Source of the DNA: Rusavskia elegans
Taxonomy: Eukaryota > Ascomycota > Lecanoromycetes > Teloschistales > Teloschistaceae
Length of the DNA stretch: 64,000 nt
Reading direction: 5' to 3'
Assembly: GCA_011316305.1 (NCBI GenBank)
Contig: SAUG01000083.1
Coordinates: 1 to 64,000 of the forward strand
Notes under the pieces: generated by a model
What the model saw: the letters and a program-made list of their open reading frames with translations, nothing else
Databases searched by the model: none
Told to the model about the DNA's origin: nothing
Program-made: the position numbers and the translations under genes
Part shown: positions 35,650 through 49,015 of the stretch, in pieces
Layout of the letters: each line of letters opens with the position of its first letter
Position numbering within the stretch: the stretch's first letter is position 1

Positions 35650-38600
35650 GCCTTTTTTATAGAGATTATTTTTAGGTATAGATCTAAATTTAGGTAAATA
35701 ATTATTATCTGGATTTTCCGCCGGTTTTAATTTACGCTTTCCGCCTAGCGGAAGCTGCTCTATAGTAATTTTCTTTAATCTTCTACGCCTATAAAATATT
35801 TTCTATCTAATAGTAATATTTTCTTCTATAAAATATTTCTTTATATAATCTCTATTAATTAGATATTTATTAGCTAATTTACTAGGAGGTTTTAGAATAT
35901 AAATATTTAAAATCTCCGCTTAAATAACCTTATATAAACTATACCAGTTAACCTCGAATTTTTAAGATTACTTAATTTTAATTAAAACTATATCCCTTTT
36001 AATAAAGATATTATCTTTTATTTTCGCGTTCTACGTCTTTTTATTTATCTTTACTTATATTATTATATCCTTAAATACCTTAGCTCGATTACGCGAAAAG
36101 AATAGTATAGGATTAATTCTCTTATTATATTCTTCCGGAAAAGGGCTAGAAGTATTAGTCGGTAGCGTCGGATTAATACTATAAAGTAAATAAATAGATA
36201 AAAATCTAGTAGTCGTATACGTATAAATACGCGTAGTAAATAGAGCCTAGTCTAAATAAAGATTCTAAATCTTTTTCGGCTAGCCGATATAGTATTTAGT
36301 AAATTATTTTCTAAAAATTCCGTTAAACCTTTTAATAGCGCTATTTATTTATAGGTAATAAGGCGTCGTACCTCGATATTTAACTCCTAGTAGGCGGTAT
36401 ACCTCGTCTATAGCTAGAGTCTAAAGGTTTATACCTCGATTAGTAATAATTTCTTTTAGAAAGCCGTAATTATAGTAGATCCGATAGATAATAAATTCGG
36501 CTAGTACCTCTATTATTATATTTAGGAGCGACTAAACTATAGGTTATCTAATAGCGTAGTTAACCGTAGTTATAATCTATTTATTACCCTAGTCAGTTTT
36601 TAGTAAAAAACCGATAAAATCGAATTTCTAGCGCTTAAAAGGATTTAACCTATCTTTCTAGGTACTAGAGAGATATATTATATCCCGTTTAATATCGCGA
36701 GGGATAGTAGTAAACTAATATTCGAGATAGTACTTAATATAATTCCTAATATCTTTTTTTATCTCGGGCTACTACTATTTTATATAAATAATATCTATTA
36801 TTATCTCGTACGAATAGTAACTATATTATTTATAGATATAGTCTATCAAGTTCGTATAAGCCTATACTAGAATATAGGGTACCTAACTATTTTATAGCAA
36901 GTCCCGGTACTATACCGTATTATCTTTAACTCGGAGATAGTATTTATACTTCTCTAAAGTAGCTTTTATCTCCGGATCGTTAGATAGGGTTCCGGATTCC
37001 GTATAAGCTCTAATAGCGCTGTCGAATAAAATCGTACGATTATCGACTTTACTAGTAAGTAGCTAGAAGTTTCTTTTTTAGTTTAAAATATCCGCTACTG
37101 TTATTTTACTATCCGGCTTATATTTAATATCGAATTTATACTTCCCGAACTCTATAAGCTAGCGAGCGAGCTTTCTAGAAAGTTTAATAATAGTTTTAAG
37201 ATATTATAAATCTATATATCCTGTTCTAATAATTATAATTATTCCGTTTTTAATATAGCAGCGCTATTACTATAGAGATTTTTTAATAGTAAGAAGCTCT
37301 TATTCGTAGGTAGTGTAGTTACGTTCTATAGATATAAATACCTTACTTTTAAAAGTAATAGACTATTTAATAATATCGGTATTAATCTAGTAGAAAATAG
37401 TATCCTATCTAAAATCGGAAGTATCCGTTTTAATAATTAAAAGTAAAATTATATCGGGCTAAATAAGTACTTTATCGTTTATTATAACGTTCTTAATTAG
37501 TTTATATATATTTCGAATTTAAAAATTTATTCGGATTAGTTTATACTTTTTACCTTTTAAATTCTAGATTAATTTATAGAAAAGCCTATATATTAGGGCG
37601 AAATCTTCTATAAATCTCCGGTAATAAATATATAACTCTAAAAAGAACCGTATATTATATACCGTTTATAGCGGTAGCTAGTTTCTAATAGCTTTTACTT
37701 TCGCTATATCTATACGGACTTTTCCGTTACCGACGATATATCTATAGAATTTAATATACTTTTAAAAAAATAGATATTTTAAAGGTTTCGTAAATAGTTA
37801 ATTCTTTTCGAATAATTTTATAATAGCTTTAATATACTATATATATTCCTCCTCGTTCTTCGAGTAGATTAAAATATTATTAAGGTAAATAACTACGAAA
37901 TCGTCGAAAAACGGCCTAAATATATTATTTATTATAGTTTAGAATATTATAGGTATATTCGTTAATCTAAATAATATAACTAAAAACTTATATTTACTAG
38001 CTTTAGTATTAAAAGCTGTCTTCGTATAATCTTTTTTAATAACGTTAATCTACTAGTAATCGCTTATTAGATTAATTTTACTAAAGTACTTCGCTATCCC
38101 GATAGTATCTAGATAATCTTAAATTTTAGGTAATAGATATCTATTCTTTATAGTTATACTATTAAAGTTCCGGTAGTCGATATATATATACTAGCTGCCG
38201 TCCTTTTTTTTAGTAAAAAGAACAGGCGCGCTTTAAAAAAATTAACTTAGTCGAATTAATCCTCGCTCGGTAAGATATTTAATCTAACGTTTCTACTCTT
38301 TATTCTATTTAGGAAATAAGCTATAATAAGCTTAATTAATAGATCGAGTATCGCCGGTTTTAATTATATAATCTAATAGTTTTTCTAGTAGTAGTTTTAT
38401 CGGAAGGTTATTTTAAAAACTATCTAGAAGTTTTAGGCCGAGAACTCTATCTAGTCCTATATAGTCTATCGTCTTCTAGACCGGGTTAAATTATTCCGGA
38501 AAGTTAAGTTCGTTTCGTATAATATATAAGTAGGCCTATACGCCCTTCCTAATAAGTCGTTTAAACTTTCTAAAGTTAATTTTAAAAAACTCGGTCGGAG

Positions 38601-40550
38601 TATTTTTAAAAAGTTATAAACGATATATATTCGAAGCGCTATATAACCGATATATAATTCTATCTTTCTAAATTCGTATTCCTAGAGTATTATAGTTAGG
38701 TACTAAGTTATATTACTTCTAGAAGTCTTTCCCGAGAATCAGATTATAGTCTATATCTAGTACTATATAAAAAATAGTAGTAGAATAGGCTCTATAAAAC
38801 TATAAAAGCTCTATCGCTCCTAAAATATCTATAGTCTTACTACCTTCGAGCCGTACTCTGCCTAATAACTACTAAAGTTCTAATTCTAGGAGGTTAATAA
38901 TATACCTAGCGATAAAGCAGTTAGTAGTACCTAAATTAGTAAAAACTTCGAAGCGATTTTTACTAATTTCCAGGTTAAACCGTATCTATCTATTAAGGCC
39001 CGGTATTCGATCTATATATAAGAGTCGTTTACTATCCTATATATCTTTAAACGACGGTATTATATTATAGGAAACAGTTAAAGTCTCTTCCGGCGTCCTT
39101 TTAAAAGTTATTTCTAATTCCTCGATTCTTATTTTAACTACACCGAGCTATTCCTTTACTATTAAAGGCTTTTTATCGGTATTATATATACGCCTAGATA
39201 TATATAAAGCTATTTATTTTTTAATAACCCGTTATTAGCGGTCGCCGATAGGTTTTTTTTTTCGGAAAAAATCTATCCTACGGGAATATATTCCGGAATA
39301 TAAATATTCCGGTAATCTTTTTTATAATAGCCAGGCTTCCTATAATTATAGTACTTACTCGTACTATTTAATTCCTTTTATCTATTTCTTCTTCCTCGAC
39401 TATCTCGGCCTCGGCCGCGGCCGCTACGACTACTAGTATCTATAAAGTTAATCTCGGTAGTATTAAATTATTCGACTATTAAAAAAACTATAGTACTCCG
39501 GTTATTATAATATTTAGTAGTAATCTTTTCGAATATTATTACAGCGTTTATAATATTTATAAAGTTTACTAGTTATCTACTTTATTATTATAGAGCGAAA
39601 TATTCTTTAATAGCTATCTAGATATTAGATTTTAGATAATTAATTAAATACTTTAAAGTAGTATATTCGCTAATTTTACTTTTAATATCTATATACGATT
39701 TAATAAAAGTAAAGTAGTAGTTTTTAATATTACTAAATTTCTTATTTTAGGCTAATCTATACTAAGTAGCTAAAGTATTTTCTATAAAATTCAGTTTATT
39801 TTATCGCTTTAGGAAGGCCTTTTTAAAATATTTTTAGAAGTTCTTATCCAGGTTAAAGATCTATTTAATATACTACGGTTTAGTATTATTAATAAAGTAT
39901 TAACTATTATAGAAAACGGGGTCCGCGATAGTTATATTATAAGATAAATAGTAGTATTTATAGCGGCAGAGCCAGGTATAGGCGATATAGTAGTTACGTT
40001 TATAACTTTTAAAATTAGGAGGCTTTTTATTATAGGCGTTCTATACTACGTAGACTATAGAAATATTAGATATATTATAAGGAATAGATTTATATAACGG
40101 CGGATTAAAGTCTCTACTAGAAGGCCCTAGTAGCCCTAGATTAGAGCTACTATAACGGGAACGATAATAATCGGAACCGGTATAACTATTCCTATAATTC
40201 GTATAAAGACGACTAAAGGGTCGGTTATACCTACTACTAGGCCTACTTTCGTTATTACCGTCGTAAAAATCGTTATTTCCGGGAGTACCTAGGGTACCTT
40301 CGAGACTAATACCTTTTCTAGGAATATCCTTTTCTATAGTAGGAATAGTAGTAAATTAGGCCGTAAGTAAGTCGTTTAAAGGGGTCCTATAACGGGACTT
40401 CTAGTTCGTATAAATTTTAGGAAAGGCCGTATTTTTATTATATACCGTTATTTGCTCTATACCAGCGCCGAGCTAGATATAGAGAAAATATTTTATTTAG
40501 GAACTTATATTCGAGCTTAGAGAATTTTATTTATAAAGGTAGGTAAAATC
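35650..40550 (-). pseudogene. G2 gag-pol relic
   Basis: Minus-strand reading from right to left. A CCHC zinc knuckle at about 39,358-39,312 is decayed to YYNYRKPGYYKKDY, each Cys and the His now Tyr as G-to-A on this strand predicts. The reverse-transcriptase start KKDGS*YIYIDYRNFN lies at about 38,225-38,165. The catalytic box IYLNNILIYSK (YLDD with both Asp to Asn) is at about 37,895-37,871. The integrase core has GNK*IITTVNYA at about 36,590-36,550 and IITNRG (DRG to NRG) at about 36,450-36,431. Frequent TAA/TAG codons sit at expected Gln/Trp positions. The protein cannot be functional. Confidence 0.85.
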
Positions 40551-40619
40551 GGTTTAAAAAAGCTTTAATAATAGAGTAAAGGTTAGATCGTTTATAGTCC
40601 AAAAAGTTATTACTACTAG

Positions 40620-40834
40620 TATAGAATTCTAAACTAATTTCCTATAATTATAGAAAAATAAAGTATTTATATATATAAGTATCTCTACGCTAGATCTATA
40701 CCTGCTTCTATATCCGCTTTTACGATTAGCGACCGAATTAGTTAGTATCCGAATTCGTAAATAACTATATAATCCAGATATATATTCTATAACCTTTTAA
40801 GCCGTTCGAGTGGTTCAAAACTCTGACCACTACA
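40620..40834 (-). repeat. G2 LTR, right (5') copy, 215 bp
   Basis: Same length as the left LTR; ends ACCACTACA in plus orientation (TGTAGTGGT at the start on the coding strand), so the canonical TG is kept here. Confidence 0.88.
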
Positions 40835-41394
40835 ATAATAGTTTAGAAAATAAAAAATTATTATAAAAACTTTAGTCTAAATGTTAAAAATAGATAATAT
40901 ATTTATTTTTTCTAATATCTATAGTATTTTGATTAGATCTAGCGTATAAAATAGATTTTAGATTCGAATTTTTTAAAAGTCTTTTTTCCAAATCTTTAAA
41001 CTTTTTTCTAACGTTAACGAAAGTCGATATCTCGATTCCGATTAATAATTCTAAATGGCGTTAACTAGATCTAGAAGTTTATAAATCAATCTATCGAGTT
41101 CGAAGTCGAGGTATCGATTTTTAACATTTTTTTAATTAATATATCGATATAGATAGCCAATCAATAGCCAAAAAATAACTAGTTATTTAGTTATTAACTG
41201 GCTATTTATATCCGATTTCCATCCGTATAATAATCAAATAAACCAGATTATTAGCTTGAATAAACTATCCGAATTAATTTTAAATAATCAATTCATTTAA
41301 TATAACTTTCTATTAGTTGAAATAATCAATTAATCAGCTATTGATTATCTATTAATTGGCCATTTTATATACAATCGACCCTTTCAAAGTATTT
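40835..41394. other. AT-rich DNA with a palindromic cluster near 41,140-41,360
   Basis: Repeated and complementary words (tagccaatcaatagccaa, agttatttagttattaactggcta, attgattatctattaattggcc). No gene or known element end identified. Confidence 0.4.
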
Positions 41395-42654
41395 TTATAG
41401 AAATAATCAAGATATTATTATAAAATTAAATCTATTTATACTAATTAATAGTAATATATAATATATTTATATATATTATATATTATATATATAACGTTTA
41501 TAAATACTTGTTTCTTTTTATAAATATTAAATAATACTTGTAATATTATCTCTATTTTCGAAATTACTAATTATTTTAAATAAATATATTTTATTATTAG
41601 TATTTATTAATTAACTACTGTTTTCTACTAATGATATCTTATATATATAGATACGATAGAAATTAAACGATTTATTTATTAGATTCTAATTAGTTAAAAC
41701 TGTAATAGAGAAACTATTTCTATTTTCGACGATATTACTATTTTTTTCGGATATTAGTTTATCGATTTTATTAATGAAACCGGCTCTAGATATACTACTA
41801 ACTAGTAATAAAATATATAGAAATTATGAAATTTGATATAAAATAATTATTTTAATTCCAGATTTTAAAAACCGAAATAGATAATATAATAGATTTTAAA
41901 ATAAGATTATTATCCCGTATACTACGTTTATTTAGATAATTTGACGATAAATTAGATAACGTATATTTAGTAAAAATTACTATTAAATATTTTAGAAAAT
42001 ATATAGTAGAATTTCGGAATAGTTCTATATATATATAAACTATCGAAAATTATTAAATCTTTTTTAAAAATAAAGAAAAGAAAATTATAATCGATAAATT
42101 TCTAGTATTTCTTTCTATTTTATTTAAAACGAGTAAAATCCGAAAGTTAAATATAATACGAAGCCGTAGTATAGATTCTACTATAGTATAACTTCCTAAA
42201 AATTTAGAAAAATAGAGTTTTATAATCTAAAAATAAAATATAGTAATTTAAAAAAAGTTTAAAAAATTTCGCTAGCGAAAGAAAAAAATACTTTAGTTTT
42301 TATCTAAACTTTCTAAATTTTCTACAAGAATCGATAATTATAAAAAGTTTATTACTAGCGATATTAATTATTTCTACTCTTTTTATAATAATAAATCCGT
42401 CGAAATCGGGTTTTATATTAGATATATAGGTAAAAATATTTACTTTCGCGATATCTATATTTTTATTAAACGAGTTAAAAACGTCGCTAGATTAAATAGT
42501 AAAATTAGAGAAAACCTATAGATATATTTTCGTAGTAAAACTCGATAATAGTATTTTAACAAACTTTCGAATATAGAAAAGAAATATCTAATAAAGGATT
42601 TCGATATATAGATTAATATTTTCTTTTAGAAAACTTCTGTCTGAAATTATATTG

Positions 42655-43645
42655 AATTTTCATATATATATATATATATATATATATTTCATCAACGTTA
42701 TATACGGTAATAATTGTTATATTTTACGTATAAAGATATTTTTACAGCCAAAGATATATTCGTCAGGCAAGATTTATAATATAATCAATAACTTTTATTT
42801 AATTATTTCTTTTTTTATTCGCGATTACGAATCTTCTACTATATAAATATAACTTCGTTACGCGTGGTTTTTAATTTAGTTTAAATACTATATATTCTAC
42901 TTTTAACGTTATAAATAATTATAAATATCTAATTTTTCCGCTATATCTATCTATTATACTACGAAGTAAATATCTATAGTTATCGCCTCGGCCGTATTTA
43001 TTAAATAATCCGTATCTATATATTCTATTAATTTATTAAAGTACTTTTTAGTTTGTTTAATTTTAAAAAGGTCGCTAGATAGTACGCTGGCTACTACGGC
43101 TAGAAGTTTTACCCGATCGATTAGATTAAAAAGAGATAAAAAAATCGGATAACGCGTTTTAAAGATAGTAAAAGGGAGATCTAGATCGAAGTTAAAATAG
43201 ATTACTCTAACTATAACGAAGTAGTTGACGACTGTACGATTAGATATAGTTATTATAAATATAGGTACTACCGTCTGGTTTAGTTTATAGCTATAGCTAT
43301 TTACGGAAGTATATACGTACGTAAAAGCTTTTAGTAAATCGTAGTACTTACGACGGTATAGTATTATAGAATTTATATTACTGGTAAAAAAATAAGAAAA
43401 AAAAAGCGATAATTCTAAAATATATTTATCTATAAAAGTTTCTATATTAAGTTATCGATAGAAGGATACGTTATATTTCTAAATAAATCTAAATTAAAAT
43501 TCTATAGAGAAAATCGTTATTTACGTTTATTAAACTAAAATATAAATTCTATTACATTATATATAATGCTGATATATTAACGCTTGATTTGTTTATCGAA
43601 CCATTGGTCTACCGAGTATTAAAACCAAAATCAAATTAACTAAAT
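42655..43645 (-). repeat. Family B repeat, copy 2 (subtype B2)
   Basis: Starts with a long TA run and ends ...ACCAAAATCAAATTAACTAAATAG, as in copy 3. On the minus strand about 43,210-42,970 is open for about 75 codons (FKTRYPIFLSLFNLIDRVKLLAVVASVLSSD visible in pieces). It matches the frame of copy 3 and is more distantly like copy 1. Inserted in the G1 plus-strand element. Confidence 0.6.
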
Positions 43646-43942
43646 AGATTAATATTTTAATCGTTTATTTTAAACTATCGATAGAAAAAAGAATACGTTT
43701 TTTAAATAAAGAAAAACATACTATTAAAGATATAAACTATTATCGCGAATCTCGCGAATATAGCTAGACTAGACTATAAACTCTAAAAATTTCTAAAATT
43801 ACTAATAATCGATAAATTATAATATAGATATAAATAGACCTCGTTATTTCTTTTTATATTATACTAGTTTCTAAATTTATAAAAAAAACTACTATTAATA
43901 TATTCTTTTATTTAATAGATAATTATCACTCGAAATCTAGAT

Positions 43943-44102
43943 TAGACTGGCCACTTCGAACCAAAGTGGCGACTCGATTTCGCGATAAACGTGGCTATTA
44001 CGTTTATATTACTAGTTATAGTTAGTTTTCTTTCTAATACGGTTAGAAACTCGAATCCGAAACACGAACCCGAGTTCGAAACTCGACAAAACGGCCAGAC
44101 TA
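43943..44102 (+). mobile_element. 160-bp hAT-type MITE (family S), copy 3
   Basis: Ends TAGACTGGCC and GGCCAGACTA; perfect 8-bp target duplication ATCTAGAT at 43,935-43,942 and 44,103-44,110. Inserted in G1 sequence, which resumes after it. Confidence 0.92.
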
Positions 44103-44527
44103 ATCTAGATTATAAAAAAAGACTATTTCCGGTTTTCGGAAAATATTTTCTAATATTTCTAGCTATTAATAAATAGAAAATTTATTTTCATTTCGATTTT
44201 AGGAAATATTAAAAAATATAATATATTTATCGATATTTAGTTTCGGTTTTTCCGGATATAAATATTAATATTCTATAATTTAGTAGATTTTTTAGCTTTT
44301 CTAGAAATATTAACTTCTTTTTATTAAAAGAAATCTACTAGAAATTCTTTTTATTTAAAGTAGCGCGAATTCTTTTCGCTTTATATTTATAGATAGAGTA
44401 GAGAATCTATAAAGAATTTTCATTCTAATTCGGTAAAACTCTACGTCAGACTATAGTAATAAACTTTAAAGATTTTATAATAACCAGTTCTTTCATTAGA
44501 AGATTTCTATCTAGATTTATATTAAAT

Positions 44528-46418
44528 TTATATATATATATATATATATAAAAATATATATTTTATCAACTTTATATACGGCAACGACTATTGTATTTAC
44601 GTATAGCAAAGAAATTCTTACAATTAAAAGTATATTCGTTAAATGAAAGAATTTTTTACCGCAGTTATTTACTTTTATTTAACTATTTTCTTCTTTATTC
44701 GCGATTACGAATCCTCTACTATATAAATATAACTTCGTTACTCGTAGTCTACGATCTAGTTTAAATACTATATATTCCTTTTTCGACGTTATAAATAATT
44801 ATAAATATCTATTAATCTCGCTATAGCTACCTTCTATACCGCGAAGTATCTATCTATAGTTTTCGCTTCGGCTATATCTATCGTATAACCTGTATCTAAT
44901 TATTTCGTTAAATTATTAAAGTATTCTTTAATCTATATAGCTTTAAAAAGATCGGTAGCTATAAAAAGGCCGCTAGCCAATACGCTAGCTACTACGGCTA
45001 GAATTTTTACCCGATCGATTAAAGTAAAAAAGTATAGAATAATCGGATAGCGCGTTTTAAAAGCGGTAATAAAAATGTTTTTATTATAGTCGATATAGAT
45101 TATTTTAACTATAACGAAATAGTCGACGTCCGCGAAAATAGATATAGTTATTATAGATAAAGGTACTACTATCTGGTTTAATTTACAGCTGTAGCTATTA
45201 CGGAAATATATACGTACGTAAAGGATTTTAGTAAATTATAATACTTGCAAAAGATATTATAAGATTTATATTACTAGTAAAAGAAAAAAAAAAGAAACGA
45301 TAACTGCGAGATATATTTATCTATAAAAAATCTACGTTAAATTATTAATAGAAAAACTCGTTATATTACTAGATAAATTTAAATTAAAATTCTATAAAAC
45401 GAATCGTTATTTATATTAATTAAATTAAAATATAAATTTCACTACTATTTATATAATATTAATATACGAACGTTTGATTTATTTATCGAACCACTGGTTT
45501 ATTGAGTATTAAAACTAGACTGGCCGTCGGATCGGATTTTTCTACGATTCGACAATTGGATTTAATATTTCATTATATTAAATTTTACTAGTAACGGATT
45601 TTTATATATAATCGCGAATATCTATTGTAGTTTTATACAATTTTATTCTAATATCCCGTCTTTTTTTATATTAGAAGTCTAAAGCTAGTTAGAATAGAAA
45701 TAATAGATTAATAATATAATTTAAATTAAAAATCTCGTCTGAAATATTTCTAATATTAACGTATACTGTTTATTATTATCTTTTGAATGATTAATACTAT
45801 TCGTATTATTAATTAGTATCTATATATTTATATTATCTTCGTGTTTCACTATATATATTCGACTGTATTTAATTTTTATAGATTATTAACTAGCCGCAAT
45901 CTATATTAAACGTATTACTATTTAATAGAAAGACGTCTGATTTATTAAAGAATTGATATAAAATCTAGAGGTATAGCCGGAAATATAATGATAGCTAGTT
46001 AATAATAAACTTTAAAAAACTAAAAGTTCTAAAAGAATAATATACGTCTACAGGATTATTTAAAAAAAGATAATACTATTTATATAATATCGATATATAA
46101 GTTAATATCTATAGATACCGTTATATAAACTAGTATTCAATAGAATATATGACCGTTTTATATTACCTATAATAACTTTCGTATTTAACTATCGAATACG
46201 ATTATAAATCGGATCGGATCGGATTTTTAAATCGGATTTTTAGATTAAAATCTATAATTCGATCCGAAAGTCGGATTAGAATCTATAATCCGACCCGACC
46301 GCTTAATAGATTAAACCCGGGTCGGGTTACTAAAATCGGGTCGGATATCCGACGGTTCGACGAAAATTCGATCCGAACCGGCCAGTCTAATTAAAACTAA
46401 AATAAATTAACTAAATAG
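44528..46418 (-). repeat. Family B repeat, copy 3 (subtype B2), interrupted by a hAT element
   Basis: Bases 44,528-45,515 parallel copy 2 throughout; the last 20-30 bp (taaaataaattaactaaatag) come after the inserted element at 46,398-46,418. The minus-strand frame at about 45,140-44,800 shows FKTRYPIILYFFTLIDRVKI, then LAVVASVLASGLF and TIDIAEAKTIDRYF with only a few RIP stops. Confidence 0.65.
45516..46389. mobile_element. hAT-type non-autonomous element (family L), 874 bp
   Basis: Ends TAGACTGGCC and GGCCAGTCTA; perfect 8-bp target duplication ATTAAAAC (45,508-45,515 and 46,390-46,397). The longest of the small copies. The interior has no transposase motif that I can see. Confidence 0.9.
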
Positions 46419-49015
46419 TAATCAATTCTAAAAATTAAAATTCTATTCCGGTCTAATTTCTTAATATTTAGTTCTATTAGCTTCGCTTTAGTAAATCTAT
46501 TAATGAAAAGTTTTTGAAAATATATATAGCGAAAACTATTCTATTATAAAGAAAACCCTCGTCTAATACGCCGAATAGTCCCGTCGATAGATATTATAGT
46601 AATTAGTAATAAATCTATCGTACTATATAGCGGCGATATTAAATACTATAATAAAATTTATAAAAAAATAGAATATAAAAAGATAAATTAGAATTTCGTT
46701 AATATTAGACCGAAGATTTTCTATTTATATTAGAATAATAACGTTTCGTTAGAGTTATATAATAAATTATTTAAGTATTTTAAAACTATTTACTAGATTA
46801 TAGAAAATAATAAAGCCGAAATAGAAATATTTATCATTAATAAATATTCTTCTAGTAAAAAAGATACTTTTATATTTTATATAATCGTGTAAAATAGTAA
46901 ATAGATTACTAGAACTAGTTTTATTTTTAAAAGTTTCTATTATACTGTTTTTCTATTAGTTGTCAATTTAAATATATCTAATATTAAGGATATATATACT
47001 AATTCAGGATATATTATATTAATAGCCGACAGAACTTTTATTTTTAAAAGTATCGAAATTAAAAAACAATTTAAAAGATTTCTATTTATAGTACGAACGA
47101 ATAAATCTATCGAATAAATAAAATATTTTTTTTTCTATTTAAAAAGTAATTTAGCTATTATAGAATCTATAAAAGAAATCTATATTATTAAAAATCTATA
47201 TATTAATTTTCGGAAAAAAAATTCTAGATAATTAAAAATAGTAGATCGTTATCGGTAGTTATAAAAATCTCAAAATCAATTTTAATTTCTATACGCGTAA
47301 TGAACCTAATTTTAGGCGTATTATTAAATTGAAAAGTATTATTATATTAAAATCTAATAGAATTATATAAATACTAGTATAATATCGAAACGATATTTCT
47401 AAAAATTATAATTTTTTCTTCGAATCTAAATTAAAGTTAATATCGAAAATAAATTTTAATTCTAACGGTAGTATTTTTATTTATATAGTTAATTCTTCTT
47501 TTAGTTTTATAAACGTCTATAACGCGAGTTATTTGTCGATAATTTTATTTAAATAAACTAGATTTAGAAAAGTTATTACGAAACGATATTAAAAATGTAA
47601 TATTACAATTCTTTATAAAATTCTATTTACGGTAGAATTAATATAAAATACTATTAAATATACTTTTAAAAAACTAGCGAAAATAATAGCTATTAGAATT
47701 ACCGCGATACCCGTTGCCGCCGCGGTTAGATAGAATAGAACTATATATCGTCTAGAACTATCTGATATAATTAATATACGGAGTATTCTAATAAATTAAA
47801 ACGTCTTTTATCTGGCTAATAAAGTAATTTTTAGTAAAATTTTAGCGAAATTTAATAGAGATTTAGCTAAAAATATCGAGTATATCAAATTAACTTTTTT
47901 TATTATATCTATTGATATTAAATTAGAATACTATCTATTTAATATTATAACGGTTTATAATAAATAACGAATAGTAAAAATACTCGCTACTATTTCCGAT
48001 AAATATAAAGATATATTTATCGATGAGAAAGTTATAGTAGATATTTTTAAAGAATAATAGATACTAATTTTTCTAAAAGAAAAATCGAAATCTACGTTTT
48101 TAAAAATTTATAATCTATTCTATATAAAAACTATATAAAACTAGATAAAATTATTAATAAATTTTATAAATAAAATAAAATAGAATATTTCGAATAGCTA
48201 ACGTCTTTTATATATTCTATTTTTATAATATAGTAAGCCTTTCTAAATAGTATAAAAAAGCGACGAATAGTAATTAATATCCGAAGCTTTAATATTATTA
48301 CGAAATCGGATAATTATTTCGATTATTAATTATATAAAGTAGTTTTACTAATTTTAAATTAAATAGTATAAATATTATAAATTTACTATAGTTTTTTATA
48401 ATAGATAGAAATATATTTCGGTAGTATTTATAGTATATAAAGATTGGCTGCTATATATAGAACGCTAGATCGATAAACTATTTTATCTATTTAATAATAC
48501 TATTAAAATCTATATAAATAATTTTATTATCTTTTTATATAGTTTCAAAAAATATTTAGATTATCTAGATTAAGTTTTTATTTTGTTTTAAATTAAATAG
48601 ATTAACGTTATATTTTTTAAATTATTTATGGAATTTTTTTTAATTTAATTATATAGATAATCCGTTAGAATATTAGAAATAACTACTTTAAAAGATAAGA
48701 TTAAAGTTATTTCGGAAAAGACTTTTCCGAAATATCTATAAAATCTAGAAATCTATTTCGGAATAACTAGATAGTTTTATTATACGATTATAGAATATAT
48801 ATAAATCGCAGAGCCACTATAAAAAAAGAAAAACACTATTTATAAATAGATTCGGACGAAGTTTTAAAGAATTTAAATAAAAACTTTAATTAACCAAGTG
48901 AAAATATAATCCTATTCTATAAAAGAAAAAATTATTTCGGGTATTATAAATAGTATTCGAACTACTAATCTTTTTTTACTTTATATTTTATTATCTATAA
49001 TTTTTTACTAATACG

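Larger units (their letters stand above)
33437..40834 (-). mobile_element. G2 Ty3/gypsy LTR retrotransposon, complete but RIP-inactivated
   Basis: Two 215-bp LTRs (33,437-33,651 and 40,620-40,834) enclose about 6.97 kb. ATAA lies just outside both ends (33,433-33,436; 40,835-40,838), a possible 4-bp target duplication. Gene order on the minus strand (zinc knuckle, reverse transcriptase, integrase) is that of gypsy. Between the integrase and the 3' polypurine tract there remain about 2 kb (33,665-35,600) without a recognised domain. Confidence 0.9.
41395..49015 (+). mobile_element. G1 element copy, plus strand, split by three nested insertions
   Basis: Segments 41,395-42,654, 43,646-43,942, 44,103-44,527 and 46,419-49,015 align in order with the reverse complement of the complete G1 element (16.7 to about 12.2 kb). 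Between them sit two family B copies and one 160-bp MITE. At 48,511-48,530 the plus strand reads YINNFIIF, the reverse-transcriptase YxDD box with both Asp to Asn. About 150 bp further comes the TFPKYL*NLEIYFGITR*-like RNase H connector. The 3' part (rest of RNase H, integrase, 3' LTR) was not found. Confidence 0.7.

Noticed and set aside
42652..42846. Plus-strand open frame of about 64 codons
   Set aside because: It starts on a TA microsatellite and lies antisense in the family B repeat; composition is not protein-like.
43991..44176. Open frames starting GTGGCTAACGCG-like in the 160-bp MITEs (2,686; 19,360; 43,991)
   Set aside because: No ATG, each runs out into unrelated flanking DNA, and similarity only reflects the repeat itself.
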